NCBI GenBank assembly: GCA_947172415.1
Contig: OX359199.1
Location: 6,258,884-6,322,883 of the forward strand
Source: Chondrosia reniformis
Lineage: Eukaryota > Porifera > Demospongiae > Chondrillida > Chondrillidae
Length of the DNA: 64,000 nucleotides
Direction: 5' to 3'
Part shown: positions 12,158-26,085 of the stretch, one piece after another
Layout of the letters: every line of letters begins with the position of its first letter
How positions within the stretch are numbered: position 1 is the first letter of the stretch
Translations under genes and position numbers: made by a program
Notes under the pieces: model-generated
What the model was told of the DNA's origin: nothing
Databases searched by the model: none
Seen by the model: only the letters and a program-made list of their open reading frames with translations

Positions 12158-15100
12158 ATGCTGAGATCTGCTTTAGGGAACAACGTGAGTTGCCTCTATC
12201 TTCATGACTATGACTAAGTTAATAGCTTGAACCTCGGCCAACACTCTCAAATATAGTTTTAATTAGCGCTTTGTTTTCTCTCTTTGCAGTCTAAGGACTA
12301 TTGTCCGCTTTCTCTATTCTATCACTGTGACCAGGAGGTCACGAAACAGCTCTCGCTCCTTAATCAAGCTATTATAGAAAACCCAAACGATCTAGGACGG
12401 AGAAATCAACTTATGGGAAGGTTAAAGGAATCCCAAAATAATCTCATGGATGTCATCATGACGGTGATTCAAGAAGTCTGTCCGGACTCTAGAGCCCGCA
12501 GGGACTACAGAATGAAATACCCCGATGACATTATATTGCATCAATTAAACGGTAGGTAGGTATTTGCGTACCATTGCGGCGAACTACACAAGGCAATCTA
12601 CAAGCATGTTTTTGCACCGAGTGTATGGTTGTTTAAATAATTATCACATTTGTACATGTTTTTAGCAAGTATTTTTAAAACTCTTTAGGTCCCATCTGGT
12701 TTGGAGCTGAAGTGAGTATCTACCATACAATTGCCATGCAGACATAAAACTAATTCAGTTTAATAACATTTGTTTTGATGACCTGAATATCAGTCCCTTG
12801 TTTATCTTATCACCTGATGGCTGAAGCCATCAGATGATACAGCTATTAGATCCCAATCATGTTTTACATATTTCTATTTTGGTTGACCATATACACATAT
12901 CCTCTTACAGTGATACATTGACAATTCTCTGTTAGATTCATCTTTCTACTTTTTGAGCCCCTGAAGGCACAGATTATATCATCTGTTCTTGGACAATGGG
13001 GGTTCTTCTTAAGTCTTTAGATTCTCAAAAAGTAGGAAGATGTTCTACCTAAATATGAGTTCGATATAGCTTATACTTATGATTTTCCAAGAATGATTGT
13101 CCTGTGGTGTCAAATTTCCCATATTGAATAGACACATGTAAGGCTTGCCTAACCCATAGTTTAAGCTATTTCTTGTTCCTCCAGTGCTTGTCAGCGGGGT
13201 CCTACATTGCACACAGGGAGGCAGAGTCTGATGACCTTCGACCTTATGCAGCACACCTAACTGAGAGCATTCATCGCATCCGCATGACACTGAGGAAACA
13301 TGTGCAATCAAAAAAAAGGAATTTTAGTGAAAGTGTAAGTGTCAGAAGGATTAACTGTGAGCCATCTTTGGCTTCTGCTTAAATTGAAACCATGTTAAAC
13401 CACAGGTATGCACTGTGGCCCCTGCCTGCCACCTCTAACCCTCAGACTAATGCCAGGCTGTAGTGGAATGCATCATATACTGCTGTAAACAACTCCAAAC
13501 ACACTTTTCTACCTGTCAATTATTCAGTGTTACCCATCAAACCGTCCTCTCTGTAGTTCTGTATCCCCAGTCCTATCCTGTATAGTGATAGTTGTGTGCT
13601 ATTACAAGTCTTGTTTATTTCTCTCATGTAGTTGGTGGACCTCTTGAGATGGTTTGACCACACATGGGCTGAATTTGAGTTCAGGTAGGTAACATGGTTC
13701 ATTTCTACAATTCATTCAAACTAGTTTTGTAGTGGTGACATTTAGCATTTCACACTAACCTACAATTTGTTCAGGACAGTGATTTGCATATCATTAAGGT
13801 AAATGAAATTCAATATTCATAGCTTTGTTTGATTATTTAAGTTGGGGGATTACCTGTTCAGGGAGGCTGGTTTTAGATTATGGAATTCTTGGATTTATGT
13901 ATAATTCTTGGAAGCTTCTAGTAAGTCATGAATGTCATTTGTGGTTTAGGTATGTCAGCATTATGTGTCCAGTGATGTCAGCTGAGGAGTTTGATCAACT
14001 TCAAGAAGTGACCATCTCCTTCATAGAAGCCACTAAAAGGTATACTATCTCAGCTCATGTGGTTTGTATTTGTGGTGTTTGAACATCTTGATTGCAATGT
14101 AACAGTTTGTCAACTGATTATTGAATGACCATAAAACTTAATTCATTTTCTGGAGTAATTCTGAAAGATGTTTAAATCAGAGTCTAGTATGTACTCAGTG
14201 GTTAAGATATTTAGGGTGCCATGGTAGTCCCACATACCCAGTTCACCCACGGAGGGAGCCCGGCCGTCCATGGATACAAAAGTTGCAATTGTTTCTCGTT
14301 CTTCATAGGCTGCTTCAGCACTCTGGTAGTGTCTGCCATTCTAGGCATGTGATAATATTAATATTCTAAGGTTTCTGTAGGCATAATAGAATTTCACTTC
14401 CTCCACATAAAATCACTTTTGAGTTAGGCATTGCCTCATCTTCCTTGTGTGGTCACCTCTTTGACACATATACTAGTATTCCATCCATTTATGGTAGTTT
14501 AGCTACATATATACATGTAAAATCAAACCACTGTAAAAACCTTTGTAGGTCAATTGAATGTGGTCATATCACTGAGGACATGATGGACATGATGGACCCC
14601 GCTTTGATGTTTGCCATTCCAAGACTAGCTATTATTTGGTAAGCCATTTCCAATACCATTAGTAAGGACTACAATTGTCTCCAATTATATTCACAGTGCT
14701 GACTGTAGTAATAATTTTTGAATTAGAATTGACTGATTTTTAAAGTTCCCAAGGCTCTATATGTTTGTGTTAATGTTTACATTGAGAGCTAGTTCAATGT
14801 AGGAAATGTTGTCTGTTAATATGAATTACTGCTCGGGTGAGACTTGTCAGTCCTTTGTTCCACAGGTGTTTAATTCAAGAGAAAGGAATACTTGGCCACA
14901 AGGAGGGGACTAAAGAATTGCCCTACTGTTTTAGGCCATACAGAAGCTCCCTGGAAGCAATCAGGTGAGAGAGAGAGTGCTTTGAAATCCAGTGTGCTTA
15001 TTCAAGCTTGATTATTAAATAACAATAACCTTTGAAACTGTGTGATGTGAAAAATAGTTCTGGAAATTGATCAGTTTTGTGGCTAATTTCATTAGTGTTA

Positions 15101-16595
15101 TGTGTACAGTGCATATGGTATGTACGTATGTAAGTCTATATGTTACAATAATCCTATAGCGAGTACTAACACCTGAAATTATAATACAGTATTAACATAA
15201 ATTTACAATTGATGAATGAGAATAAATAATGACAATGGAATACACCTACGTAAGTAGTTAAGTAAAGAAATCAGAAGGGGAGACCTCCTAGAGATTATAA
15301 CCTAATTTTTAATTATCAGGAATGTATGAATGTGTCTATTTTCACTATTTTCACTATTTTCACTATTTTAACTGAGAAATGGGTAACTCTAACTGCTTGT
15401 GTGTACATTACCTTTGTCCATATCTATATACGTGTGCCTAGCTGGCTGATGTAGTACTGAAAGGACAACCTTAATAATTGTTAAGCTGTCCCTTGTGTTT
15501 TCTAGGGAGAAGCTCTTACAGTTGAATGACGATGAATTGCAGATGCTAAAGAAGGCGTTGAGCAGTTCAGAAGGCTTGACTCCTCTGATGAGCAAGAAGA
15601 AAATAGAGCTACCAATATTAAGTGACACTCCAGCCAAGCTTCAGAGTGCAGAAGATGTCAGTTGTCCCAGCTCCCCTTGCAACTCTGTGGCTGAACTTGT
15701 ACAAGAACTTGAAGTGCCACTTACTCACTCGGAGTGTTGTAGTGATAGTGAAACTGAAAGTGTACCACAACATTTGTCAGAAGACGTAATTGAAGATGAA
15801 ATCCTATCACAACGAACTCCAGAGGAGATGGCAGAGGAGACGGTGGAGGAGAGGGCAGAGGAGACTACCTCTGAAGAATGTGATGTACCTCATTCGTCTA
15901 ATGACCACCTTCAACAACTCTTTGTAGACATATGCAGAGTGGCGGACCAGATGCAGTCTAAATACTCAAAGGAGATGAGAACTATTCTAAAACATGTTTT
16001 CCATGCTCTTGAATCAGAGGAGGCGACTACTGATGCTTCAAGTGTAAAGGAAGGCACTACAACAGGTGAGCCATGCATGCATATATTAATGGATTGGATA
16101 CGTATGTAGGTATGTATACATATGTATATGTGATGTTCTTTATTATATTATGTATCTGTTAACAGAGTTCCCTCCACCTGGCTCATCACCTCGTCAACCA
16201 AAACATGGTAAGTAGACTTCACCATCATCCAAAGCTGATGTGCTTATGAACTTCCTACACTTCACATTGTGTCTCTGCACTCCCTTCAGAACCTCCAAAG
16301 TGGATAGCTGACTCTGAAAGAACTCAATGTTACTGCTGCTTTGAGCAATTCTCATTCTTCAAAAGAAGACATCACTGTAGGAATTGTGGAGAGGCAAGCT
16401 TATCTTTTCAACTTTAGTGCTTCTTTGAGTTACATTATTCCCTTTTGTATCCCTCAGGTTGTGTGTAACAAGTGTTCCAGTGCTACCTTGACCCTCCCAA
16501 AGTTTGGGTTTGTGAAACCAGTTCGTGTCTGTTCTGTCTGCTACATAGCACATGTCAACCACCTACTTCATCCCGAAGCACCTCATGTTCAATAA
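12158..16595 (+). CDS. ZFYVE28: Lateral signalling target 2 / ZFYVE28-like FYVE protein
   Basis: Twelve exons: 12158-12184, 12290-12551, 12689-12711, 13185-13334, 13632-13684, 13950-14039, 14549-14638, 14866-14964, 15506-16065, 16166-16207, 16290-16393, 16458-16595; 545 residues. The N-terminal half matches LST2 throughout: FYHCDQEVTKQL, WFGAECLSAGS, YVSIMCPVMSAEEFDQLQEV, PALMFAIPRLAI, FRPYRSSLEAIR. A conserved segment (LFVDICRVADQMQSKYSKEM) precedes the C-terminal FYVE zinc finger with WIADSE, RRHHCRNCG, VCNKCSS and VRVCSVCY, the full set for PI3P binding. LST2 proteins act at endosomes and dampen EGF-receptor signalling. The central linker is acidic and much shorter than in vertebrates. The FYVE-splitting intron 11 (16394-16457) has a GC donor. 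It is head-to-head with adducin and 386 bp upstream of RAD50. Confidence 0.92.
14185..14345 (+). mobile_element. Possible tRNA-derived SINE fragment in LST2 intron 6
   Basis: CTCAGTGGTTAAGATATTTA resembles a polymerase III A box, and CCCAGTTCACCCACGG about 45 bp later resembles a B box, giving tRNA-like spacing. A GC-richer segment (GGAGGGAGCCCGGCCG) follows, unlike the AT-rich intron around it. The structure fits a degenerate tRNA-derived SINE. Confidence 0.4.
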
Positions 16596-16981
16596 GTATT
16601 TCATTGTATATCACGATTTCTAATTATGTAATATTTTAAATCATTCATCATTAACTCATCGTCAGTTCATCATTCAGTCTTTTAATTTCTCAATTGTATA
16701 CTTGTTAACTGATTTTGAAACTTGTAATTTAAAGAACTATCTACATGAAGGTTGTTATGTACATTCATTAAATGAACACATAACTCAGTTTCATTTATTG
16801 TAGTAGATTTGGGTGTGTTTTAATTCATATCTAATTCCTTACCTCTGCATATGATAGAAAGAACACATTTGTACAACTTGTTCATAACAATTTGCTAGCT
16901 TCATAGGTCAAATTTATGAGCGGAAAATTAAAAAATACAGCGACGATGACCTAATCGCTCGTAAGCTTTAGTCGCGACAAA
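16596..16981. other. Intergenic, LST2 to RAD50
   Basis: AT-rich stretch holding the LST2 3' UTR and the RAD50 promoter. A variant polyadenylation signal ATTAAA lies near 16768. Nothing else is recognised. Confidence 0.4.
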
Positions 16982-19900
16982 ATGTCTACCACTAAGGTAG
17001 AAAAGCTGCTAATTCACGGTAAGCTAAGCCATATGGCTAAGCGCATTTAAAAGGATGCATTTGTACTTAGGTTGTGTGTAACAAAAACCTACACCATAAT
17101 TAGTTAGTAAGATTGCTAGTCACATGTACGTAGTCCAATGTTGTACGAGTACTATACTAGGAAAATATTTATGGTTTAAGCGAGTATCAGTTCTTGTTTG
17201 GTGCGACGGACGGACATCTCAATACATGCTATTTTATAGGTATTCGAAGCTTTGGTCCCTTTGATGGACAGCACGCTCTAATTGAGTTCAACTGTCCCTT
17301 GACTGTCATTGTTGGTCAGAATGGAGCCGGCAAGACGGTATGCTTCAGGTCCTTATTTAGTGAGGTGTGGTGAAGATGCAGTGTGTGTTGTGTTTCATTA
17401 GACCATTATAGAATGTCTGAAGTATGCAACCACGGGGGAAATCCCTCCGATGAGCAAGGGGGGAGCATTTGTACATGATCCTAAATTGGCAAAGGAATCA
17501 GAGGTCAAAGCGCGTGTAAAATTGCAGTTCAGGGATCGAGCTGGTAACAAAACAGTGGTATCTAGGATATTGCAGGCTGTTCAGAAGGTACGTATGTACT
17601 TAAGCATGGCTCTTGCACAACTGGAGAATGGTACACCAATAATCTAATGCACCCTATCTAATAGATGTGGCTGTCATCAATATGAGGAAGAATCTTGTAG
17701 CTTTATTAAATTTATGTTTGTCATTGTTGTATTTTGTATCTTAGCCGAGTAAAATAGAGACAAAGACGCTTGACTCCAGTATGGAAAAGATAATAGATGG
17801 TCAAGTTAGTATGTATGTATGTTTAACCCACAGTCTATTACTATGCATTGACATATCTATACATATAGTATTGTATTGTATTGTATAGTATAGTATAGTA
17901 TAGTATTGTATAGTATTGTATTGTATTGTATTGTATTGTATTATTGTATTGTATTGTATTGTATTATTGTATTGTATTGTATTGTATTGTATTATTGTAT
18001 TGTATTGTATTGTATTGTTTGGTATGCGTGGGTATGGTATAAACCTGTGTACATAGTGTCAATGGTGTTCCACTGTGTGTATAGAGAGTGCAGATAACCT
18101 CACGATGTGCTGATGTGGACGAGGAGATGATGTACCACTTGGGAGTTAACAAGGCTGTGCTCACCAATGTGCTTCTCTGCCACCAGGAGGACTCTACTTG
18201 GTATGATAATCACTCCACCTTCTCCAGCTGTCATATACGTACATATGAAGTGCTTACAAGTATATAGACTGCTATAGTAATGAATGGAGAGGTAATCATT
18301 TTTACTTCTACTTGTGTACATAATTATCTACTGAACTTTATTTAGGCCCTTAAGCGAGGGCAAAATGCTAAAGAAGAAATTTGATCAGATATTCGAAGCC
18401 TCCAAATACAGTCAAGCACTTGACAATATAAAGGAGATTGTACAAGAGGAGGTTTGTAAATAGTGTGACTCCATGTCCACTGACACTGTTGAGCAAAGAT
18501 ATCTCTTCTCAGAACCAAGAGATGAAAGAGTGTAAGATTGAAATGAACTACCTCGCAGATCTCAAGAGGAAATCAGATGAGGTTAGCTAATGTACATGTA
18601 GTGCAGTTTCAGGCCGTCTTATGGTGGATACACTGCTATCTTTAGTACCACCAGGATCTAAAGCAGACAGAAGAGAAGATTGACTTACAGAAGAAAGACC
18701 TTCACAGACTAGACACAGAGTTGAAACCAGTTGAGGTTGTAATCCCCTTAAACACGTGTGTTTTAAAGTATTTGAGTGAATAGTAGTTAACATGTCCACA
18801 GGACAAGCTGTGTGAATTGGATCAGATGTTTGATGAAGTCAATGAAATAGAGAAGTCCATTGGTAAATTGTTGAGATACGCCACCTGTTTCCTATATGTA
18901 CATACATACATACGTGTCCGGATGTTATCATAAGCCCTGATACATACATGGAATGGTATGATGAGGTATGGTGTGGTGTGGTGTGGTGTGGTGTGGCGTG
19001 GCGTGGTGTGGTAGTGGCGTGGCGTGGTGTGGTGTGGTGTGGTGTAGTGTCATTGGTAGTCCAGTGCTAAAGTGCTTTGTCTGTGAACATTGTAGCTGCC
19101 CTGGATAGCCGTAAGGACCAGGTACTGCAGGATGTGAGGGAGTTGAGACCGAGGATTAGTAATCCTTTCAACGGAACTTTGGAGGAGTTACAGCAGTTGC
19201 GTGTCAATCACAATGCCAAATTGGCCACTGAGCATGGACAGCTAGAAGAGGTGAATGCTATAGTACCTTGCTAGTCCACACAGAGTTAGTTAGATAAGCC
19301 ACTTTAGTTTCTTTGGTCAAACTCTACTACTGTTCAGCTGTTTTTTATGGAATGTTTAGATGAATGAGTGTCTGAGGAAAGTATCAGCCGAGAGAACTGT
19401 ACTGGACAATGCTATTCAACGACTGTATGACGAACAGGGAAGACTTTTAGCTGAAGCTGAGGTAAGGTTTTATCTGTCTTTATAGGAGAGTCTGTCTTTG
19501 AATGTCAGTTTAATGTAATTAGAACCACAAGAATCAGAAAACTAATAGAGATAGACAGATTTCTACTCTGGCCAATCAGCTAAATATTCAAGGTAATTGC
19601 CTTTATTAGTAGTTTTGCAATACTATTTACTGGTTATTATGCTACGTATGAGCTTGTTTTACCCCTCAGGTTTTAGTTCAGAACTGTTTGAAGATTCAAC
19701 TGTCAGTAGGTTTCTCCGTGAAGTTGAGACAAGGCTGAGTCACATGAACCAGGCTTTTGAGGAGGAGAAGGTTATAATATAGTTTATGTACTTTTGGATA
19801 TAGTATGTCCACATGATTTGACTTCTCCTGTCAGTAGATTGTAGAAGTTTATTTGTGTTTGTCATGCAGGAAGCATTCAGTAGAGAAGAGAATGAGATCC

Positions 19901-22900
19901 AGCAAAAAATTAATGGATTAAATAAAGAGCTAACATCCTTTGAACAGGGCCTGAATGTAAAAACCAGGCAAAAGGTACATTTGTATGTATACATAATGCA
20001 GCATATGAGATGTATACATAATGCAGCATATAAGATAAGGGATGTGCTTTTGAGAGGTGCTCTACTTCCTGTTCGGTTTGTGCACCATTTTTGTCTCTGT
20101 TATGCTGCAGGAGGAGAACATTGAGAGGGTGAGGGAGATGGAGAGGGAATTGGCTAAGATTAGTACATCCAGTGCCACACTGACCAACTTGGATGATGAT
20201 CTGGAGACAGTGGTAAGAGCCAGATGAAATACCTGAAACAAGCCCTCCTTTTATGGGACTGTGATTGCGTAATGATACTCAGGAAGCGGAGCTTGCAGAT
20301 CATAGGGATAGCATTGATATTGTCAAGATGGAGGGAAATCTGGGGCACCTTCAGCTGGAGAAGGGTAGAGTGGATGAGAGTGTGAGGGGCTTGCAAGAGG
20401 AGATGGCTAAAGTGACAAAGCAGGCTAGCGCCAGAGGGGTCATAGACACGCTAAAGAAGCAAAGGAGGACAGCAGCAGAGGAGCTGAAAACAAAGTATTT
20501 TTAACATAATATGCTATATAGCAGCCAGAGTAGCTAGTCTAAACAATGGCAATGTTAAAGTTTTTCTGTTTTCCCTTCTTAACTATGTAACTATATCAAA
20601 TAGTACAATATTACATACTCTGTTATATACGTATGTGCTATGTTATAATATTACATACTATTTGATATAGTGCAATACTAATGTTTACAATGAATGTGTT
20701 ATGCTATGACAATTTGTCTCTATTATCATTGCTCAGACAAACTGAAATTGAAGTGGATCTGATGGATATATTTGATTGCATTCCACCCACTGTAGAACTT
20801 CCTCACAGAATGAGGGATTTGGAGAGGTACCTACATACGTATGTCATTAGTCAGTGTTGGAAGGTTATGTAACCACTTGTTACTATAAATAGAAGTAAAA
20901 CCACTGAACTTGAAAAGGCGGATGAAAAGTTGAAAGAGAGTAGAAATCGTCTGTCTGCTGCTGAAGCTCGGAAGAACATGACAGAGTAAGATAGTACTCA
21001 AGTGCTCAACTGGTCAATATGTTCAGACTGTGTGTTACAAGTGTTACTTACCTTACAGAGAAGATTTGAAAAGCAAGGTGTCACTGAAGAAAAGTATGAC
21101 AAGACGTGTATATGCAATGTTACAATGTATCAATTTACTTGATTGACTGTCTTAGAACTGGAATCAGAGATCAGAACAGTATGTGGCAGTGAGCCTCTAG
21201 AGTACGTTCAGAAGATGACAGAAGAGGAGATCAAGAAGATACAAGAGTACGTTAACTCTTGTGAACCTTGTAAACCTCAATCCAGCACTAACACTGAAAG
21301 TACTGATCGGTCTTGTAGACCTAAATTTTACTGCTGTGTGAGACTGTTTGTTTTGCACTGGTTCCTCTGTTGGTAGAGATATTGCTGGAACAAGAGGATC
21401 AGAGCCGTTCTTCAAGATGTGTGTGGACAAGGTCAAGCTGAATAAGAAGTGCCCAGTCTGTACCAGGGGATTCCAAAGTCAAGCTGACACTGACAAGTGT
21501 CTGGAGAATGTAAGTGAAGCACATCCCGGTGTGGGAGAACCTCCTTCCTCAAAGTCAATCTTGTTTGTGTATTCTTGTTTGTAGCTTACTCAGAGAATGT
21601 CCAAAGCTATACCTCGGGTCCTGGCAGATCTTCAGAACAAGCTCCACAGCCTTCAGGAGAAGCAGAAGGTTCTTCAAGGACTGGTGCCTAACAAAAAAGA
21701 AGTGAGAATGTACAAATGGTTTTGCTAGAGAATTCCTTTCCATCACACAAAAATCATATGTAGCTAGTAATACTTCACAATATGTTACTGTCTTAATGTC
21801 TGTACAACCTTCAGATAAAGGCTTTGTCTGACTGCAAAATTCCTGAACTGGAAAATAGCCTTCTACAACTAAACTCTGGAATGACTCAGTTAAGATCGGA
21901 AGTCAGCATGGTATGAGTTATGTAAAGGCTTTGTGCATTGAAATGCATGTGAACATGCCTATTTTGTTGTCATGGCTACTGCAGCAAGGCCAGCTGAGAG
22001 CAGAGACCAGCCAGAGCCTCTCAAAGCTGCACAGGTTGCTTCCTGTTGTCAACATGCTGAGCAGTTTGGAGAGCAAACTGGAGGAGCTGGATCAGAAGAT
22101 AAGGAGTGAGGAAGGAAGGATCCCCTCCAGCGCTAGAGGAGCCACTAGGAGTCACCATATTGTTGAGAGGGAATTGCAGGACAGCCAGTCAAGAAGGTAC
22201 CTACCACACCTCCCAGACACACCCCTCACACACCTCCCAGACACACCCCTCACACACCTCCTCCCAGGCACACCCCTCACACACCTCCTCCCAGGCACAC
22301 CCCTCACACACCCCTCACACACCTCCCAGACACACCCCTCACACACCTCCTCCCAGGCACACCCCTCACACACCCCTCACACACCTCCCAGACACACCTC
22401 TCAGACACACCTCCCAGACACACCTACCAGACAGTATATAGTACAGTCAAGAAGACTAATATGGTAGTGTACAGGTTAACTATTGTGTGTCTGTATTGAT
22501 TGTGTTCTCAGTGATGAAATTAATCGCAAGATTGATCGTTTAAGAAGAGAAATTGACCAAAGTAAAGAGCAAAGAAGTGACTTGGAACAACAAGTGTACA
22601 GACTGAGAGAGAAAAAGGTAGACTCAATGTATAGGGTCATGAAATGTGCCAACTGCTACTGATTGCCCATGGGAATGGGATCTTTTATTGGCTGTAGCTG
22701 GAGTACCAGGAGCAAGTCAACAAGAGAGACCAGTTTGTGGAACAGAAGTCATTGCTAGTGGCAAGAAATGAGACCATTACAAGAGAAGTCAAGGAACTCT
22801 CCAAACAAATAAAGCCACTAAATGTTAGCATTAACCGCCATCATCTATGTTTGTGTACTGATCCAATAGTAGCTACAAAAGGTAACGCTCATGCATCTCT

Positions 22901-25582
22901 CTTCCACTGATGTGTAATGCTTGTTAGGAGAAGATTACTGAGAGTCAGAAACAGAAAGATTCTTTGTCGAAAGACAAAGAGAAGGCCTATTCCACAACAA
23001 TGTCAGAGGTACTTAGACCACTTGCCTACTTAATGTGCATTGTCTAACATCTCAACACAGAAATGTGTTCATTCATAAGATGGAACCGTTTTGTTGTATT
23101 GCACAGATTTCAGAGGTCAGTGGCCATCACAGACGCATCAAAGAGATGCACAGTGATGTCAAAAGGTACACCCTACACCTTCATGAGGTGTACCCCATTA
23201 GGAGGCTATCAATATCTACTGTGTAATTAGATATGTCCTTTCTGGACGGGAGAAGGAGGCAGAGGATTGCAGAAGGAGAATGGAAGAAACTAGAGCTGAA
23301 TTGGACGAGCTGAACAAACAGAAGGCAGAACTGGAAGAACAACAGAGCAAGTTTCAAGAAAATCTGTCAACTGCCAAGGTGTGCTATGTCCTACATGAGT
23401 TATTGTAGAGTACCTGATGTATGTGCACTGGGCAGGTTCGGCTGCGTGAGATAGAAGACAATTGTCAGTTCCTCAAGAAGCAAGCTGATGCAAAGATGCT
23501 GCAGGATGAAATTGAAAGCAAGAAAGCTGAACTACAAAGTAGAGGTTTTGAAAATTATGAAAGGTAGCTACAAAGGTAAAATGCCCTTTCTTAGTTGCTC
23601 AGTCATGTGGTTCTTGTTTGTTAGTCAATACCATCTCCTTCAAAAGAAAAGAGAAGAACTTTCTAAAAGAGTTAGTTCTAGTATCTAAATGTACAGCACT
23701 TACTAGCACGTTATATGAGCATACATTGTGATAAAACTGTACATGTTGCATAACAATTTGTACCAAGCTTGTTATTCAGAGAATTCTTATCATTTTAATG
23801 TGTTGTTAGAAAGGCCAGGCTGAGGGTCTTTGCAGTGGTCTGGAGTTGCAGACTGTCAGATTGAAGAGGGAGCTAAATGAAAAGCGATTGAAAGATGCTC
23901 CCAAGAACTACACTCATAAGAAGATTGACATTGATGTAAGCTCATTGAACCACACTAAGCACACGTACGTATACTAGGAAAGATACGTACCGGGTATAAT
24001 TATAACCCCTTTTCACTTCTATATACCTACATGTATGCATGGGTGCTTTTGTAGACTATTAAACTGGGCCTCTCTGATGCTCAAAAGTTCTACAAAGCCT
24101 TGGACAGGTCAGTATCACATATCCTTACAGGTTATTACACTTTTAGATGGTTAATCTCAATGCACACATTACTCTAGAGCCATAGTAAAATTTCATGCTG
24201 CTAAAATGGAAGAGATAAATGAATACATCCGAGAGCTGTGGGTGAAGATTTACAAAGGAAATGGTAGGAAGATGTTTGTGTTGTGTTAAGTGTCCAAGTA
24301 CCTTTGTGTGACTAGCTGTACATTTCCATTTGAACTCCTGCTAGACATTGATTTTATCGAGGTAAAGTCAGAAGATGACGACGAGGAGAGTAAAGTCAGC
24401 AAACGAAAGGTCTACAACTATAAGGCATGTATGCATCATAACATGCTATTTCTATAAATTTAAGGTGTGTTTAAGAGGTGTGTGAGAGGTGTGTGAGGGG
24501 GTGTGTGAGAGGTGTGTGAGAGGTGTGTGAGGGGGTATCTGAGAGGTGTGTGAGGGGTGTGTGAGAGGTGTCTGAGAGGTGTGCGAGGGTGTGTGAGGGT
24601 GTGTCTGGTGCTAACTGTTGACTATTTGTTTGTAGATAGTGATGGTGAAAGGCAGCATCAAATTGGACATGCGTGGGCGATGCAGTGCTGGACAGAAGGT
24701 AACCACATTAGAGTGCATGTATATGTATTAATACTGTACCCTCAAATAGCTAACGTCTAAAGATGCAATTCTTTATTTGATCTTGTTCTTTGGACGTTTC
24801 GACCTCGGGGGTCTTCTTCAGCAAACTTCATAAAGATGTTTCCATGACAACAAAAACATAGAAATACATGCTTATGAATGGTTATAACAATCCTAGTATA
24901 TAAGACACACGTCATGTTTCAACACTGCTTAACAGTAACATATTTTGTCTGTGGCTATTATATACTTGACAGATGTTAGCTTCTATTGTGATAAGGATGG
25001 CCTTGGCAGAAACGTTTTCCTATGAGTGCGGTGTCCTAGCTCTGGATGAACCAACTACTAACCTGGATGATGACAACAAGGAAGGATTAGCCCAAGCACT
25101 TGCATAGTACGTGCTGCTGTGTGAGGTAGTGTGAGGTAGTGTGAGGTAGTGTGCTGGTGTGTGAGGTAGTGTGAGGTAGTGTGCTGCTGTTGTGTGGTAG
25201 GGTGGTACTCTGAAGTTAATCTCACGCTACAGTTCCCATACAACAAAATTTCTATACGAAAGGCAGCTAAATGGTGGAAATGTGTCAGTTTTTCACTTTT
25301 ATTTGGTTATAGTCTTGTGAAAGAGAGAAGTACTATGAAGAACTTCCAGTTGATTGTAATTACTCATGATGATGCCTTTGTGGAGATGTTAGGACGATCT
25401 CAATTTGTGGATGACTATTACAAAGTTACTAAAGATAGAGAGTAAGTACCCGATGCTCTTATGTGTGTAGTAGTACTTTTATTTAAAAGATATATGTGAT
25501 TAACATGCTTATGTATTTGATTCTCTTTAATAGTGGCATTTCAACAGTAAGGAAGTTGTCCTTTTCAAGCAATGAATTATAA
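16982..25582 (+). CDS. RAD50: RAD50 DNA repair ATPase
   Basis: Thirty-nine exons sum to 1,316 residues (human 1,312). Exon starts: 16982, 17240, 17402, 17745, 18085, 18346, 18513, 18646, 18802, 19096, 19360, 19523, 19670, 19870, 20111, 20283, 20737, 20893, 21059, 21156, 21377, 21585, 21815, 21985, 22512, 22698, 22928, 23107, 23231, 23436, 23625, 23810, 24055, 24178, 24345, 24636, 24973, 25313, 25534. Motifs: Walker [10 protein letters not shown]-loop region [10 protein letters not shown], zinc hook CPVC at 21450-21461 between long coiled coils, signature [10 protein letters not shown], Walker [13 protein letters not shown], and [13 protein letters not shown]50 is the SMC-like ATPase of the MRE11-RAD50-NBS1 complex that tethers and processes double-strand breaks. 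Intron 35 (24425-24635) has a GC donor, forced by the reading frame of YNYK|IVMVKG. Several introns hold simple repeats. The polyadenylation signal is AATAAA at 25693-25698. Confidence 0.95.
17866..18022. repeat. TTGTA pentamer microsatellite (RAD50 intron 4)
   Basis: Roughly 150 bp of TTGTA/ATAGT-type pentamers with phase slips, ending in TTTGGTATG. Confidence 0.9.
18960..19046. repeat. GTGGT pentamer microsatellite (RAD50 intron 9)
   Basis: Tandem GTGGT and GCGTG pentamers, strongly purine-rich on the plus strand. Confidence 0.9.
22203..22432. repeat. CACACCCCTCACACACCTCC minisatellite (RAD50 intron 24)
   Basis: Irregular tandem units built from ACACCCCTCACACACCTCCC with CAGGC or CAGAC junctions, in a pyrimidine/CA-rich tract following the exon ending at 22196. 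Confidence 0.9.
24466..24606. repeat. GTGTGTGAGAG repeat (RAD50 intron 35)
   Basis: Irregular GAGGTGTGTGAG units filling most of the GC-AG intron 35. A related GTGTGAGGTA repeat lies at 25108-25200 in intron 37. Confidence 0.9.
24773..24860 (-). other. Hammerhead-like sequence motif in RAD50 intron 36
   Basis: On the minus strand this reads GCTGAAGAAGACC, CCCGA, GGTCGAAACGTCC. The CUGANGA box, a four-base-pair GACC/GGTC stem and the GAAAC box resemble a hammerhead ribozyme core, but there is one extra A before the stem and I could not identify the closing stems. A related sequence lies at 51180-51215. It may be a remnant of a retroelement. Confidence 0.3.
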
Positions 25583-26085
25583 CATTGACCTACTTACTAA
25601 GCCTAGCACTCTTAGTATATACAGTACTTTGATTTTAACTGTTTAATTCATTTCTTTACATTAATTATTGTGAAAGTTCCATCTTATCAAACAATAAAGA
25701 TTGAAAAGTTGAAACAAACTTCAAATGAACTTCAAATGTAAAATAAATGAATGTATTGTATACTAGGGCATACATTTTAAATCCACTATATATAGCAGTG
25801 CATCTAGCCACTATATAGTATATATATAGCAGTGCCACTATAATAGCCAAAATGTAGAAGACATACTAATAACAGTTACCATTATAATATCTACAGTGCA
25901 TGGAACCACCAAAAACCAAAAAGCTAATAGCAAGAATGAGAACACGCCCCTTAGTAGACAAACTCATCACATGCCCTTTAGATAAACCCATCACACGCCC
26001 CTATACGTAGCTGTAATCTAAACTATGCTGTAATAAATATAGCCACGTAGTTTCAGCTATTTATGAGCAGCGTTTTTCTACAGTC
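25583..26085. other. RAD50 downstream region
   Basis: RAD50 3' UTR followed by AT-rich sequence with TATATA-rich stretches. It includes a short direct repeat of the form ACACGCCCCTTAGTAGACAA / ACATGCCCTTTAGATAAACC near 25945-26010. No gene is seen. Confidence 0.4.

Noticed and set aside
23253..23256. Alternative RAD50 exon 29 acceptors at 23253 or 23256
   Set aside because: They do not fit the phase left by exon 28; the acceptor giving an exon start at 23231 does and keeps the total length divisible by three.
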